Positions 53,802 through 62,652 of a stretch of 64,000 nucleotides of DNA are shown one piece after another (positions within the stretch are counted from its first letter, which is position 1; every line of letters starts with the position of its first letter). The notes under the pieces are model-generated. The model was not told where the DNA came from, made no database searches, and saw only the letters and a program-made list of their open reading frames with translations. The translations under genes and the position numbers were made by a program. This DNA is from JAWKWH01 sp963669415 (GTDB lineage: Bacteria; Pseudomonadota; Alphaproteobacteria; Rhizobiales; Rhizobiaceae): positions 1,612,001-1,676,000 of the forward strand of contig CAXXPS010000002.1 in assembly GCA_963669415.2 (NCBI GenBank), in the 5' to 3' direction.

Positions 53802-56800
53802 CTATTCAGCCGCTTGCTTCGCCGGTTCGGCGTCGACAGATCCGGTCATTGCCCGGCGCAATCGCGCACGCTCAAGCCGGGCAGCCTCAGCATTTGCCAG
53901 TTTGATGTGTCCGAATCCGCGTATATTCGACGGTATTCCCGCAAGCGCTTGACAATTATCGATATTTTCCGGTCGAAAATTCTCAGCGATGAGCTTCAGA
54001 TCTTCAAAATACTCGTCGAGAAGCTGGCGTTCCATGCGACGTTCAGAAGAATAGCCAAAAATGTCTGCGAAGCTGCCTCTAATTCCCTTCAGCCTTGCCA
54101 GAATGCGAAATGCAGACATCATCCAGGGGCCAAAACTGGATTTTCGTGGCTGCTCACCCTCATTTGCGTGGCTGAATGTTGGAGGCGCTAGATGAAATTC
54201 CAGTTTTCTCCAATCGGAAAACTGGTTTGATATCTGTTTGGCGAATGAGCCGTCCGTATAAAGCCGCGCCACCTCATATTCATCCTTGATGGCCATGGCC
54301 TTGAACAAATTTCTTGCAACTGTGTCAGTCAGGGGCAACGACTGTGCATCTGCTGCTTCTTCCAGCGCCCGAATTTTCGCGATCTGTGCAAGATAGCGAT
54401 CAGCATAGGCTTTGTTCTGATAGGCCGTCAGGTAGTCAAACCGCCTGCTGATGACTTCGTCGAGTGACGTCGAGATCTCGCGGTCTTCCAGTGTTTCGCG
54501 ATTGCGTTCAATTGTTTCTCGAACGAATTCCGGTTGATGCGCTGCTCTCCGGCCCCAGCGGAAGGCGTTGATATTCATCTGAACCGACTGGCCATTGAGC
54601 TCGATTGCCTTCTCAACTGCCTCCGCAGAGAGCGGAAGTCCGCCATGCTGATAGGCAAAACCGAGCATGAACACATTACTTGCCAAGGTCGAACCAAACA
54701 GAGTTGCCGCTGCCCTTGTCGCGTCGAAGAAAAATGCGTTGTCTTCACCAGCAGCTTTGTGAATTGCCCGCTTCAACCGTTCGGTTGGCAGGGTAAAATC
54801 AATAGAACGCGCAAAATCCCCGGGCATGACTTCAGCGGTGTTGGCCACAAACAAAGTTTGTCCTTCACGCACCGAAGCGAGCACCTTGGCGGCTCCGGAA
54901 ACAACAAGATCGCAACCGAGAACCAGGTCGGCCTTGCCGGCGGATACGCGGATGGAATGAATATCATCGGGAGATTTGGCAATACGCAGATGGCTCATCA
55001 CGGCGCCACCCTTTTGAGCAAGACCAGCCATGTCAATCATGCCGCAACCCTTGCCCTCAATATGCGCTGCCATTCCCAGAAGAGCGCCGATGGTAACAAC
55101 GCCGGTTCCACCGACTCCATTAATGATTGACGACCATCCGTCTTTGTCCAACGATACGGTTTGCGGAGATGGAACATCTTCAAGCGGGTCAATCTCCTGG
55201 CCGACAGCCTGCGCCTTTTTTATTTTCGCGCCATGGACGGTAACGAATGAAGGGCAAAACCCATTGATACAGGAAAAGTCCTTGTTACAACTTGACTGAT
55301 CAATCCTGCGTTTTCGTCCAAACTCCGTCTCCACCGGCTGGATGGAGACACAGTTCGATTGCACGCCGCAATCTCCGCATCCCTCGCAGACCAGTTCGTT
55401 AATGATCACCCGCTTGTCCGGATCGGGGTAGGTACCGCGTTTGCGGCGGCGGCGCTTTTCGGCTGCACAGGTCTGGTCGTAAATCAGAACCGACACACCC
55501 TTTGTCTCGCGCAGGTCACGCTGGACACGATCCAGGTCATCGCGATGGTCAATAGTTGCACCAGCCGGAAACGAAGCCTGACCGGCATATTTCTCCGGTT
55601 CATCCGTGACGATCGCAATGCGCGACACGCCTTCTGCGCGCACTTGCCTGGCAATGGCATCCATTGACAGACCGCCTTCAAGCGGTTGCCCGCCGGTCAT
55701 TGCAACGGCGTCGTTGTAAAGAATCTTGTACGTGATGTTTGTTCCCGAGGTGATCGCAAAACGAATGGCCAACGAGCCTGAATGACTGTAGGTGCCATCG
55801 CCCAGATTCTGAAAAATGTGATCACGCTTGGAAAACGGCGCCTGACCAACCCACTGGGCTCCTTCGCCACCCATCGCTGTAAAACCGACAGTTGACCGGT
55901 CCATCCACAAAGCCATGAAATGGCAACCAATGCCGGCGCCTGCAATGGAGCCATCGGGAACTTTTGTCGAAGTGTTGTGGGGACAGCCCGAACAGAAATA
56001 TGGCGTCCGCACCGCCACATCCGCGGTTTGTGACAGCATCTCCTGATATTGCCTTAGCCGGTTGGTGCGCTCCTGTATCTCTTCCGAAGGCCCGATTGTT
56101 TTGACGATCCGTTCGCCAATCGCAATGGCGATGTCGTTGGGATCAAGTGCGCCGCGAACGGGGAACAGCCAGTCGCCACGCTCGTCTCTCTTGCCAACTA
56201 CCGTCGGCTGCATGGAAGTACCGTACAGTTCTTCGCGAACCTGCACTTCAATCAGCGATCTTTTCTCCTCGACCACAATGATCATGTCGAGGCCGCGAGC
56301 AAAATCCTTCAAATGTTCGATATCCAGCGGCCAGGGACAGGCTACCTTGAAAAGTCGAAGCCCAATCTGATTTGCCCGCTTTTCGTCAATGCCCAAGTCA
56401 CCCAATGCCTGCCGCACATCCAGATAGCTCTTTCCGACGGTGATGATCCCGATTTTTGCCTTGCGGCCACCGGAAAAAACAATTTTGTTCAACCCGTTGG
56501 CGCGGATAAATGCCGCGGCGGCGGCGCGCTTGAAGTTGTGAAGGCGTTCCTCCTGGCCGATCTGATCAAGCTCGTGACGGATATTGAGACCACCGGGTGG
56601 CATCTCAAACTCCGGGATCTTGATGTCCAGGCGATCAAGGGATGCATTGACCGAAGCGGTCGATTCGATGTTGTCCTTTACGCATTTGAGCGCTGACCAG
56701 GTTCCGGCAAAGCGTGACAAAGCATAACCATAGATGCCGTAATCAATTAGCTCCTGGACACCGGCCGGGTTGAAGACCGGAATCATCGTATCGACGAACA

Positions 56801-57284
56801 GAAACTCGGTCGCGTGTGCGTTGGTGGAGCTCTCAGCCGTGTGATCATCACCCATCAGAGCGAGAACGCCGCCATATTTTGACGAGCCGGCCAGATTGGC
56901 GTGGCGCAATACATCCCCTGATCGGTCAACGCCAGGTCCTTTGCCGTACCAAAGACCGAACACACCGTCATATCTTCCTTCACCAATGAGCTCGGTTTGC
57001 TGCGAACCCCACAAAGCGGTTGCCGCGAGTTCTTCATTCAGGCCGGGTTGAAACACAATATTTGCAGCCGACAATTCGTTTTGCGCACGCCAGAACTGCT
57101 GATCGAGGCCGCCAACTGGCGATCCACGATATCCGGATATCAGTCCGGCCGTTTTTAGTCCGGCGCGCTGGTCCAGCTCATGCTGCATAAGCAGCATCCT
57201 GACGATGGCCTGTGCGCCGGAGACAAATATCCGTTCCTTATTCAGGTCGTATTTGTCGTCGAGCGACACATCATGAAGGGTCAT
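53802..57284 (-). CDS. Indolepyruvate ferredoxin oxidoreductase, fused alpha and beta subunits
   Basis: A 1160-residue single-chain 2-oxoacid:ferredoxin oxidoreductase that converts aryl pyruvates to aryl-acetyl-CoA and reduced ferredoxin. The N-terminal part carries ISGYRGSPVGGLDQQFW (pyrimidine-binding), the central part FCSGCPHNTSTKVPDGS and GGEGAQWVG for thiamine diphosphate, and the region LVCEGCGDCGVQSNCVSI the iron-sulfur cysteines, although the second set (SSCNKDFSCINGFCPSF) is spread out. The C-terminal POR-gamma domain opens IINGVGGTGVVTIGALLG. GGAGGAG precedes the start. It is divergent from the TRAP genes. Confidence 0.94.
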   Translation of the reverse strand: MTLHDVSLDDKYDLNKERIFVSGAQAIVRMLLMQHELDQRAGLKTAGLISGYRGSPVGGLDQQFWRAQNELSAANIVFQPGLNEELAATALWGSQQTELIGEGRYDGVFGLWYGKGPGVDRSGDVLRHANLAGSSKYGGVLALMGDDHTAESSTNAHATEFLFVDTMIPVFNPAGVQELIDYGIYGYALSRFAGTWSALKCVKDNIESTASVNASLDRLDIKIPEFEMPPGGLNIRHELDQIGQEERLHNFKRAAAAAFIRANGLNKIVFSGGRKAKIGIITVGKSYLDVRQALGDLGIDEKRANQIGLRLFKVACPWPLDIEHLKDFARGLDMIIVVEEKRSLIEVQVREELYGTSMQPTVVGKRDERGDWLFPVRGALDPNDIAIAIGERIVKTIGPSEEIQERTNRLRQYQEMLSQTADVAVRTPYFCSGCPHNTSTKVPDGSIAGAGIGCHFMALWMDRSTVGFTAMGGEGAQWVGQAPFSKRDHIFQNLGDGTYSHSGSLAIRFAITSGTNITYKILYNDAVAMTGGQPLEGGLSMDAIARQVRAEGVSRIAIVTDEPEKYAGQASFPAGATIDHRDDLDRVQRDLRETKGVSVLIYDQTCAAEKRRRRKRGTYPDPDKRVIINELVCEGCGDCGVQSNCVSIQPVETEFGRKRRIDQSSCNKDFSCINGFCPSFVTVHGAKIKKAQAVGQEIDPLEDVPSPQTVSLDKDGWSSIINGVGGTGVVTIGALLGMAAHIEGKGCGMIDMAGLAQKGGAVMSHLRIAKSPDDIHSIRVSAGKADLVLGCDLVVSGAAKVLASVREGQTLFVANTAEVMPGDFARSIDFTLPTERLKRAIHKAAGEDNAFFFDATRAAATLFGSTLASNVFMLGFAYQHGGLPLSAEAVEKAIELNGQSVQMNINAFRWGRRAAHQPEFVRETIERNRETLEDREISTSLDEVISRRFDYLTAYQNKAYADRYLAQIAKIRALEEAADAQSLPLTDTVARNLFKAMAIKDEYEVARLYTDGSFAKQISNQFSDWRKLEFHLAPPTFSHANEGEQPRKSSFGPWMMSAFRILARLKGIRGSFADIFGYSSERRMERQLLDEYFEDLKLIAENFRPENIDNCQALAGIPSNIRGFGHIKLANAEAARLERARLRRAMTGSVDAEPAKQAAE

Positions 57285-57692
57285 ATGCAGTCTCCTCCGG
57301 GGGCGGAATGCACCGAAGCATTGCCATGGTCCGGTAGACGGAATGTTCTCATCAGATGTCGTTCGGTCAATCGAAATCCAGACATCGCGCCAAATTCACA
57401 ATTGTCATAACAGAATTTTCGCGCCTGGTGACATATCATGACCCGCCAGCAAACCATTGCGCACGAATATTTCCTGCAAGCCAACGGAGTGCCGCCCCGA
57501 ACTTGCAGTTCAGCCAATTGACGGGAATTCCACTCCACGGGCGAATTTATTCCGACAAGAGCAGAAAATTTTTGAACATCAATGTCAGTTTGCTTTGCAG
57601 CCTGCCCAGGCTTTCGCTAAATGCTGGTGCGCTCTACAACAAAGCTAGAAAGTTCCGGCTCAAAATGTAGGCGTGGGAGGACAACAGGCACG
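57285..57692. other. 408-bp intergenic region between the IOR gene and the TRAP transporter
   Basis: Divergent promoter region with no credible gene and no DctP-type binding-protein gene. Its right half is AT-rich (57540-57600) and contains a TTGACG at about 57516 that could be a weak -35 element for the TRAP genes. No clear palindrome was found. Confidence 0.5.
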
Positions 57693-58379
57693 ATGTTGGA
57701 GACGCTGAGCTCATACCAGCCGACAACGCTAATCTATATTCTTTTACTTTTTCTCTCGATCGCCTTGAGCCTTCACGCGTGGCAGCGCGATCGTGAGATG
57801 AAACTCCTGTTGCGCCTCTCAGCCACCATCGATGCAATCAACAACATCATCGGTAAGAATGTTTCGTGGTTGATCTTGGTCGCCGTCCTGATCAGCGCCG
57901 GTAACGCGATCGTTCGAAAAGCCTTCGACATATCGTCCAACATGTGGCTGGAGTTGCAATGGTACCTCTACGGGACCGTTTTTATGCTTGCCGCGGCCTA
58001 TACCCTATTGAAAAACGAGCACATCCGCATCGATGTAGTCTCTAACACGCTAACCAAGAAGACGCGGGACCGCATCGATTTGTTCTGCCACGTCTTTTTC
58101 CTGATGCCTTTTGTCTTGCTGATGGTCTGGCTGAGTGTGCCGTGGTTCTTCCTGTCTTATCGAACGGGCGAGATCTCCGCCAATGCCGGTGGACTGATCA
58201 TTTGGCCCGCCAAGATGATGGTGATGATTGGTTTCATCCTGCTCGTCGGGCAAGCATTTTCCGAGATTATCAAGCGAACAGCCGTTATTTTTGACGTAAT
58301 CGACGATCCGACGCCTCAACATCATTTGCCACCCGATGCCGAGGGCGCACTGGAGATCGAGGGCAAGAAAGATGCTTGA
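57693..58379 (+). CDS. TRAP transporter small permease subunit (DctQ-like)
   Basis: A 228-residue membrane protein with four main helices and an extra N-terminal hydrophobic stretch (LIYILLLFLSIALSLHAW). The DctQ core shows SWLILVAVLISAGNAIVRKAF, NMWLELQWYLYGTVFMLAAAYTLLKNEHIRIDVV and FLMPFVLLMVWLSVPWFFLS. This longer form belongs to the mannitol/chloroaromatic-type TRAP group. The ATG at 57693 is used, with GGGAGG about twelve bases upstream. It overlaps the large permease gene by 8 bp. Confidence 0.9.
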   Translation: MLETLSSYQPTTLIYILLLFLSIALSLHAWQRDREMKLLLRLSATIDAINNIIGKNVSWLILVAVLISAGNAIVRKAFDISSNMWLELQWYLYGTVFMLAAAYTLLKNEHIRIDVVSNTLTKKTRDRIDLFCHVFFLMPFVLLMVWLSVPWFFLSYRTGEISANAGGLIIWPAKMMVMIGFILLVGQAFSEIIKRTAVIFDVIDDPTPQHHLPPDAEGALEIEGKKDA

Positions 58380-60201
58380 CCTGATCGCCCACAACATCGC
58401 TCCGATCATGTTTGTCAGCGTTATGGCGATGCTGCTGCTCGGCTATCCTGTTGCTTTCACGCTGGCCGCCGGCGGATTGATATTTTTTGCGATTGGAGTG
58501 GAGCTCTCTCACCTATCAAATGAGATCCGGCTTTTCTGGCCGCTTCTACAGGCGCAGCCAGATCGCATTTACGGCATCATGTATAATGATACGCTTTTGG
58601 CCGTGCCGTTCTTCACCTTCATGGGGTTGATACTCGAACGATCGGGGATGGCCGAAGACTTGCTCGATACAATTGGGCAACTGTTCGGTCCGATTCGTGG
58701 TGGTCTGGCGTATGCCGCGGTGCTGGTCGGCGCACTGCTCGCCGCGACAACCGGCGTTGTGGCTGCCTCGGTCATAGCGATGGGCCTCATTTCGCTGCCG
58801 ATCATGCTTCGCTACCAATACAACCGGTCATTTGCCACCGGTGCGATTGCTGCCTCGGGAACATTGGCGCAGATCGTTCCGCCATCCCTGGTGCTTATCG
58901 TCATGGCAGATCAGCTCGGTCGGTCGGTAGGAGACATGTATGTCGGGGCGCTGCTTCCGGCGCTTTTACTGGTAGGCGCCTACTGTCTCTACGTTTTCGC
59001 AGTGACGATGTTTAAGCCGGAGTGGGCGCCGGCGCTGCCTCTGGAAACCCGCACTTTGGGCCACGGCGTTAAGTCACTGATCGCGATTCTGGCAATTGCC
59101 GTCGCCATTCATTTAGCCGCCTATCATACCGTGTTTTCAGAGCTGCGCTACGAGGTTCGCGTGGTCTGGTCAGCCACGACCGCGACCTTGGTTGCCTATG
59201 GCATTGCACTGGGCAACCGGTATTTCAAACTGGGTATTCTGTCGCGACTGGCCGAACAGGTGGTGATCGTTCTGATCCCACCGCTGGCGCTGATCTTTCT
59301 GGTGCTCGGCACCATCTTCCTGGGCATTGCAACCCCGACAGAAGGTGGAGCAATGGGTGCGACGGGTGCATTGGTCCTTGCGCTGGCCAAAGGACGATTG
59401 TCCGTGAAGGTACTAAAGCAGGCGCTCGATGCCACAACGAAACTTTCGGCATTCGTGATGTTCATCCTGATCGGCGCGCGCGTGTTCGGCCTGACATTTT
59501 ACGGCCTGAACGGCAACATCTGGATCGAGGAGTTGCTGCTTCAGTTGCCTGGCGGCGAAACCGGGTTTCTTGTGGCGGTTACCATCATTGTCTTCATATT
59601 GGGCTGTTTTCTCGATTTCTTCGAAATTGCCTTCATCATGGTGCCGTTGCTGGCGCCAGTCGCTGATAAACTCGGAATTGACCTGATCTGGTTCGGCATC
59701 ATTCTGGGTGTGAATTTGCAGGCCTCATTTTTGACGCCGCCGTTCGGTTTTGCCCTGTTCTATCTGCGCTCCATTGCGCCGATGAGGGAGTGGAAAGACG
59801 ACGTCACGGGCCGCATGCTCCCAGGCGTCAAAACCACGGAAATCTACAAGGGAGCGGTGCCGTTCATCGCAATTCAGTTTCTCATGATCCTGTTGATCAT
59901 CGCCTTTCCGCGATTGGTCACGCACTACAAGGACGGCGAAAAGCCCTTCGATGAAAATCTCGAGATCGAACTGCCTGAACTCGGTGGCGATCTCGGAAAT
60001 GGCAGTGGCGAAGGCAGCCTTCCCGGCTTGAGCCTGCCACCCCTCGGTCAACCGGCAAATCCTGATGGCAGCGGCGGACTGCAGTTACCCGGGCTGCAGT
60101 TGCAACCGCTCGAAAATGGATTGGGTGGAGGAAGCAATGGTGGCACTGATCTTTCTCAGCCACCCAAAATCGATCTCGGTCAACCGCCGAAAATCGAATA
60201 G
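58372..60201 (+). CDS. TRAP transporter large permease subunit (DctM-like) with an unusual C-terminal tail
   Basis: A 609-residue permease with about a dozen helices. MLLLGYPVAFTLAAGGLIFF, VLVGALLAATTGVVAASVIAMGLISLPIMLRY and IFLGIATPTEGGAMGATGALVLA are the DctM motifs. After the last helix (about 525) comes a soluble tail rich in Gly, Leu, Pro and Gln, with PGLSLPPLGQP, LPGLQLQPL and a doubled QPPKI unit at the end. The tail's composition is not explained by the family. The start at 58372 lies within the small-permease stop. The periplasmic binding protein is not in the window, so it must lie elsewhere or the system uses another. Confidence 0.92.
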   Translation: MLDLIAHNIAPIMFVSVMAMLLLGYPVAFTLAAGGLIFFAIGVELSHLSNEIRLFWPLLQAQPDRIYGIMYNDTLLAVPFFTFMGLILERSGMAEDLLDTIGQLFGPIRGGLAYAAVLVGALLAATTGVVAASVIAMGLISLPIMLRYQYNRSFATGAIAASGTLAQIVPPSLVLIVMADQLGRSVGDMYVGALLPALLLVGAYCLYVFAVTMFKPEWAPALPLETRTLGHGVKSLIAILAIAVAIHLAAYHTVFSELRYEVRVVWSATTATLVAYGIALGNRYFKLGILSRLAEQVVIVLIPPLALIFLVLGTIFLGIATPTEGGAMGATGALVLALAKGRLSVKVLKQALDATTKLSAFVMFILIGARVFGLTFYGLNGNIWIEELLLQLPGGETGFLVAVTIIVFILGCFLDFFEIAFIMVPLLAPVADKLGIDLIWFGIILGVNLQASFLTPPFGFALFYLRSIAPMREWKDDVTGRMLPGVKTTEIYKGAVPFIAIQFLMILLIIAFPRLVTHYKDGEKPFDENLEIELPELGGDLGNGSGEGSLPGLSLPPLGQPANPDGSGGLQLPGLQLQPLENGLGGGSNGGTDLSQPPKIDLGQPPKIE

Positions 60202-60207
60202 TCCGTG

Positions 60208-60627
60208 CTACTTTTTCCGGCCATACAGTTCGAGACGATGATGCACAATCTCATAACCTAACGACTTGGCAATCTCGTCCTGCAGCTGCTCGATCTTCTC
60301 AGAGTGAAACTCGATGACATCGCCCGTATCCAGATCGATCAGATGGTCATGATGTTCGCTGTCGGCAGGTTCGAAACGCGACGGTCCGCCCTGGAAGGCG
60401 TGACGCTGAATTGCTCCCCTGTCTTCCAGCAACTTCATTGTTCGGTAAACCGTTGACAGGGATATACTGTCGTCGAGGCGGACCGCACGGCGAAATATGG
60501 CCATCGCGTCAGGATGATCGTCCCGCTCGGCAAGAATCTTCAAAATGATCTTGCGCGGCCGCGTGATACGCACGCCGGCCTCTCGCAGTAAGCTCTCGTA
60601 ATCGGGTGGTCTTGCTTGGCTGCTCAT
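60208..60627 (-). CDS. mur: Fur family manganese uptake regulator (Mur)
   Basis: A 139-residue Fur-family repressor. Residues 10-75 form the winged helix (LREAGVRITRPRKIILKILAE, DSISLSTVYRTMKLLEDRGAIQRHAF). EHHDHLIDLDTGDVIEFHSEKIEQLQDEIAKSLGYEIVHHRLELYG carries the metal site. The C-terminal C-x-x-C zinc motifs of E. coli Fur are absent, as in rhizobial Mur. Divergence from sitABCD marks it as Mn(II)-sensing Mur. The start at 60627 is preferred: the TTGCAAAT element at 60667 would fall inside the longer reading. Confidence 0.9.
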   Translation of the reverse strand: MSSQARPPDYESLLREAGVRITRPRKIILKILAERDDHPDAMAIFRRAVRLDDSISLSTVYRTMKLLEDRGAIQRHAFQGGPSRFEPADSEHHDHLIDLDTGDVIEFHSEKIEQLQDEIAKSLGYEIVHHRLELYGRKK

Positions 60628-60770
60628 GATCATTACCCGAGCGCTTTCTATCCAGTTGCGAAGCAATTGCAAATCATCTGGACCCGCTCAGGCCGAATTT
60701 TCATGAGCCCGAGCACAGCAGCAATCGGAAATCTGTGCGTGAGATCGCGATCTTGTGAGTAGTCATCAGT

Positions 60771-60785
60771 TGCAAACGATTTGCA
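60771..60785 (+). promoter_or_regulatory. Mur-box-like palindrome upstream of sitA
   Basis: TGCAAA-CGA-TTTGCA, a perfect 6-3-6 inverted repeat, followed at once by another TTTGCA. It sits just upstream of the sitA -35 element, where Mn-bound Mur could block polymerase. A TTGCAAAT half lies on the other side at 60667-60674, near mur. Confidence 0.65.
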
Positions 60786-60791
60786 TTTGCA

Positions 60792-60819
60792 TTGACAGCT
60801 GACGAATAAACGGTAGATA
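60792..60819 (+). promoter_or_regulatory. Sigma-70 promoter of the sit operon
   Basis: TTGACA at 60792-60797 and TAGATA at 60814-60819, 16 bases apart, 28 bp before the sitA start codon. The Mur-box-like palindrome adjoins the -35 element. Confidence 0.65.
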
Positions 60820-60847
60820 CTTCCGCTGCATCTTGATGGAGACAGGC

Positions 60848-61735
60848 ATGGGGCGATTCCGATTCTCAATTGTCGCACTATTGGCATTTGCCATACAGCT
60901 ATCTGCTGCTCACGCCGACAAATTCAAAGTCGTCACAACTTTCACCGTGTTTGCCGATATGGCCCGCAACATCGCCGGTGATGCGGCAACCGTTGAATCA
61001 ATCACCAAGCCCGGCGCGGAAATCCATAATTACCGGCCTACTCCCGGCGACCTTTTGCGAGCGCAGGATGCCGACCTGATTATCTGGAATGGGCTCAACC
61101 TGGAACTTTGGTTCGAGAAATTCTTCTCAAATCTGAGTGACGTGCCGGGAGTTGTCATCACCGATGGCATCGAGCCGATGGGTATTGGTGAGGGACCCTA
61201 CGAGGGGAAACCCAATCCCCATGCGTGGATGAGCCCGTCAGATGCGCGCATCTACGTGGAAAACATTCGCAAAGCGATGGTCGAGCATGATCCTCAAAAT
61301 GCAGACGTGTACAATGAGAACTCCAAACGCTACCTCGCTGAGATCGAATCCATAACCGCTCCGTTGCGTGAGGTACTTTCGGCGATTCCGGAGGAAAAAC
61401 GCTGGCTGGTTACCAGTGAAGGGGCATTCTCATACCTGGCGCGGGATTTTGGCCTGAAAGAGCTCTATCTTTGGCCAATCAATGCCGATGCCCAGGGAAC
61501 ACCGCAACAGGTTCGCAAGGTGATCGATGCCGTCAGGGAGAACAACATTGTCGCGGTCTTCAGTGAGAGTACCGTGTCCGACAAGCCGGCCCGTCAGGTT
61601 GCCCGCGAGACCGGAGCCAAATATGGCGGAGTTCTTTATGTTGACTCATTGAGCGAGGCAGACGGCCCGGTTCCGACCTATCTCGACCTTCTTAGAGTAA
61701 CCGTTGGAACGATAGCAAAGGGTCTCGGTGAATGA
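60848..61735 (+). CDS. sitA: Manganese/iron ABC transporter substrate-binding protein
   Basis: A 295-residue periplasmic metal-binding protein of the cluster A-I (ZnuA/MntC) type. After a signal peptide (FSIVALLAFAIQLSAAHA), FKVVTTFTVFADMARNIAGD opens the mature chain. Metal ligands are expected at His in GAEIHNYRPTPGDL, His in KPNPHAWMSPSDA, Glu in VTSEGAFSYLARDFGL and the Asp/Ser/Glu in FSESTVSDKP. The ATG at 60848 has GGAGA upstream; an ATG at 60836 is less well placed. First gene of a rightward four-gene operon with 4-, 8- and 1-bp overlaps. Confidence 0.94.
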   Translation: MGRFRFSIVALLAFAIQLSAAHADKFKVVTTFTVFADMARNIAGDAATVESITKPGAEIHNYRPTPGDLLRAQDADLIIWNGLNLELWFEKFFSNLSDVPGVVITDGIEPMGIGEGPYEGKPNPHAWMSPSDARIYVENIRKAMVEHDPQNADVYNENSKRYLAEIESITAPLREVLSAIPEEKRWLVTSEGAFSYLARDFGLKELYLWPINADAQGTPQQVRKVIDAVRENNIVAVFSESTVSDKPARQVARETGAKYGGVLYVDSLSEADGPVPTYLDLLRVTVGTIAKGLGE

Positions 61736-62652
61736 GCCTGCAGACGTCCGTACGTGAACCGCCGAAATCGGCCCCGGCCGGCGATGGCCTGGACGTCAGC
61801 AATGTCACGGTGACCTACCGAAACGGCTATACCGCGCTATCGAATGCCAGCTTTTCGATTCCTCGCGGAACGATAACCGCGCTGGTGGGCGTCAACGGGT
61901 CGGGAAAATCCACCCTCTTCAAAGCGATCATGGGCTTTGTCGCGCTCGCACAGGGTTCGGTCAAAATTCTCGGAGGCGATGCCAATACCGCTTTGAGCAA
62001 GAATCTGGTCGCTTATGTTCCCCAATCGGAGGACGTCGATTGGGATTTCCCGGTTCTCGTGGAAGACGTCGTCATGATGGGCCGGTTTGGTCACATGAAC
62101 TGGCTGCGAATGCCATCGCAGCGGGACAGGGAACTGGTCACCTCAGCGCTGGATCGGGTGAATATGGCCGCCTATCGCCGACGCCAAATCGGCGAACTGT
62201 CGGGCGGCCAGAAGAAAAGGGTATTTCTTGCCCGCGCTTTGGCCCAGGAAGGCCAGGTCATTCTGCTTGATGAGCCTTTTACCGGCGTGGATGTCAAAAC
62301 CGAAGAGCAGATCATCAGACTGTTGCGGGAGCTGCGGGATGAAGGCCGCGTCATGCTGGTTTCAACCCACAATCTGGGCAGCGTACCGGAATTTTGTGAT
62401 CGCGCAGTCCTGATCAACCGGACGGTGTTGGCCTCCGGCGCGACTTCGGACGTGTTCACACAAGCCAATCTGGAACAGGCATTTGGTGGGGTTCTGCGCC
62501 AGTTCACGCTTGGAGGCACAGACCTGCACGACGACGAAGACAGCCGTCAGGTCACCGTCATTTCCGATGATGAGCGTCCATTCGTTATCTATGGTGAAAG
62601 TGACGACGACGCTTCTGAATCCGCAAAGAAGCCGGGCAAGCCGGATGATTAA
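61732..62652 (+). CDS. sitB: Manganese/iron ABC transporter ATP-binding protein
   Basis: A 306-residue ATPase. Walker A is VGVNGSGKSTLFKAI, the signature is GELSGGQKKRVFLARALA, Walker B is VILLDEPFTGVD. After the ATPase fold (about 250) a 45-residue tail, strongly acidic at first (DLHDDEDSRQ, SDDDASESA) and Lys-rich at the end, goes beyond the usual SitB end. It overlaps sitA by 4 bp (ATGA). Confidence 0.95.
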   Translation: MSLQTSVREPPKSAPAGDGLDVSNVTVTYRNGYTALSNASFSIPRGTITALVGVNGSGKSTLFKAIMGFVALAQGSVKILGGDANTALSKNLVAYVPQSEDVDWDFPVLVEDVVMMGRFGHMNWLRMPSQRDRELVTSALDRVNMAAYRRRQIGELSGGQKKRVFLARALAQEGQVILLDEPFTGVDVKTEEQIIRLLRELRDEGRVMLVSTHNLGSVPEFCDRAVLINRTVLASGATSDVFTQANLEQAFGGVLRQFTLGGTDLHDDEDSRQVTVISDDERPFVIYGESDDDASESAKKPGKPDD

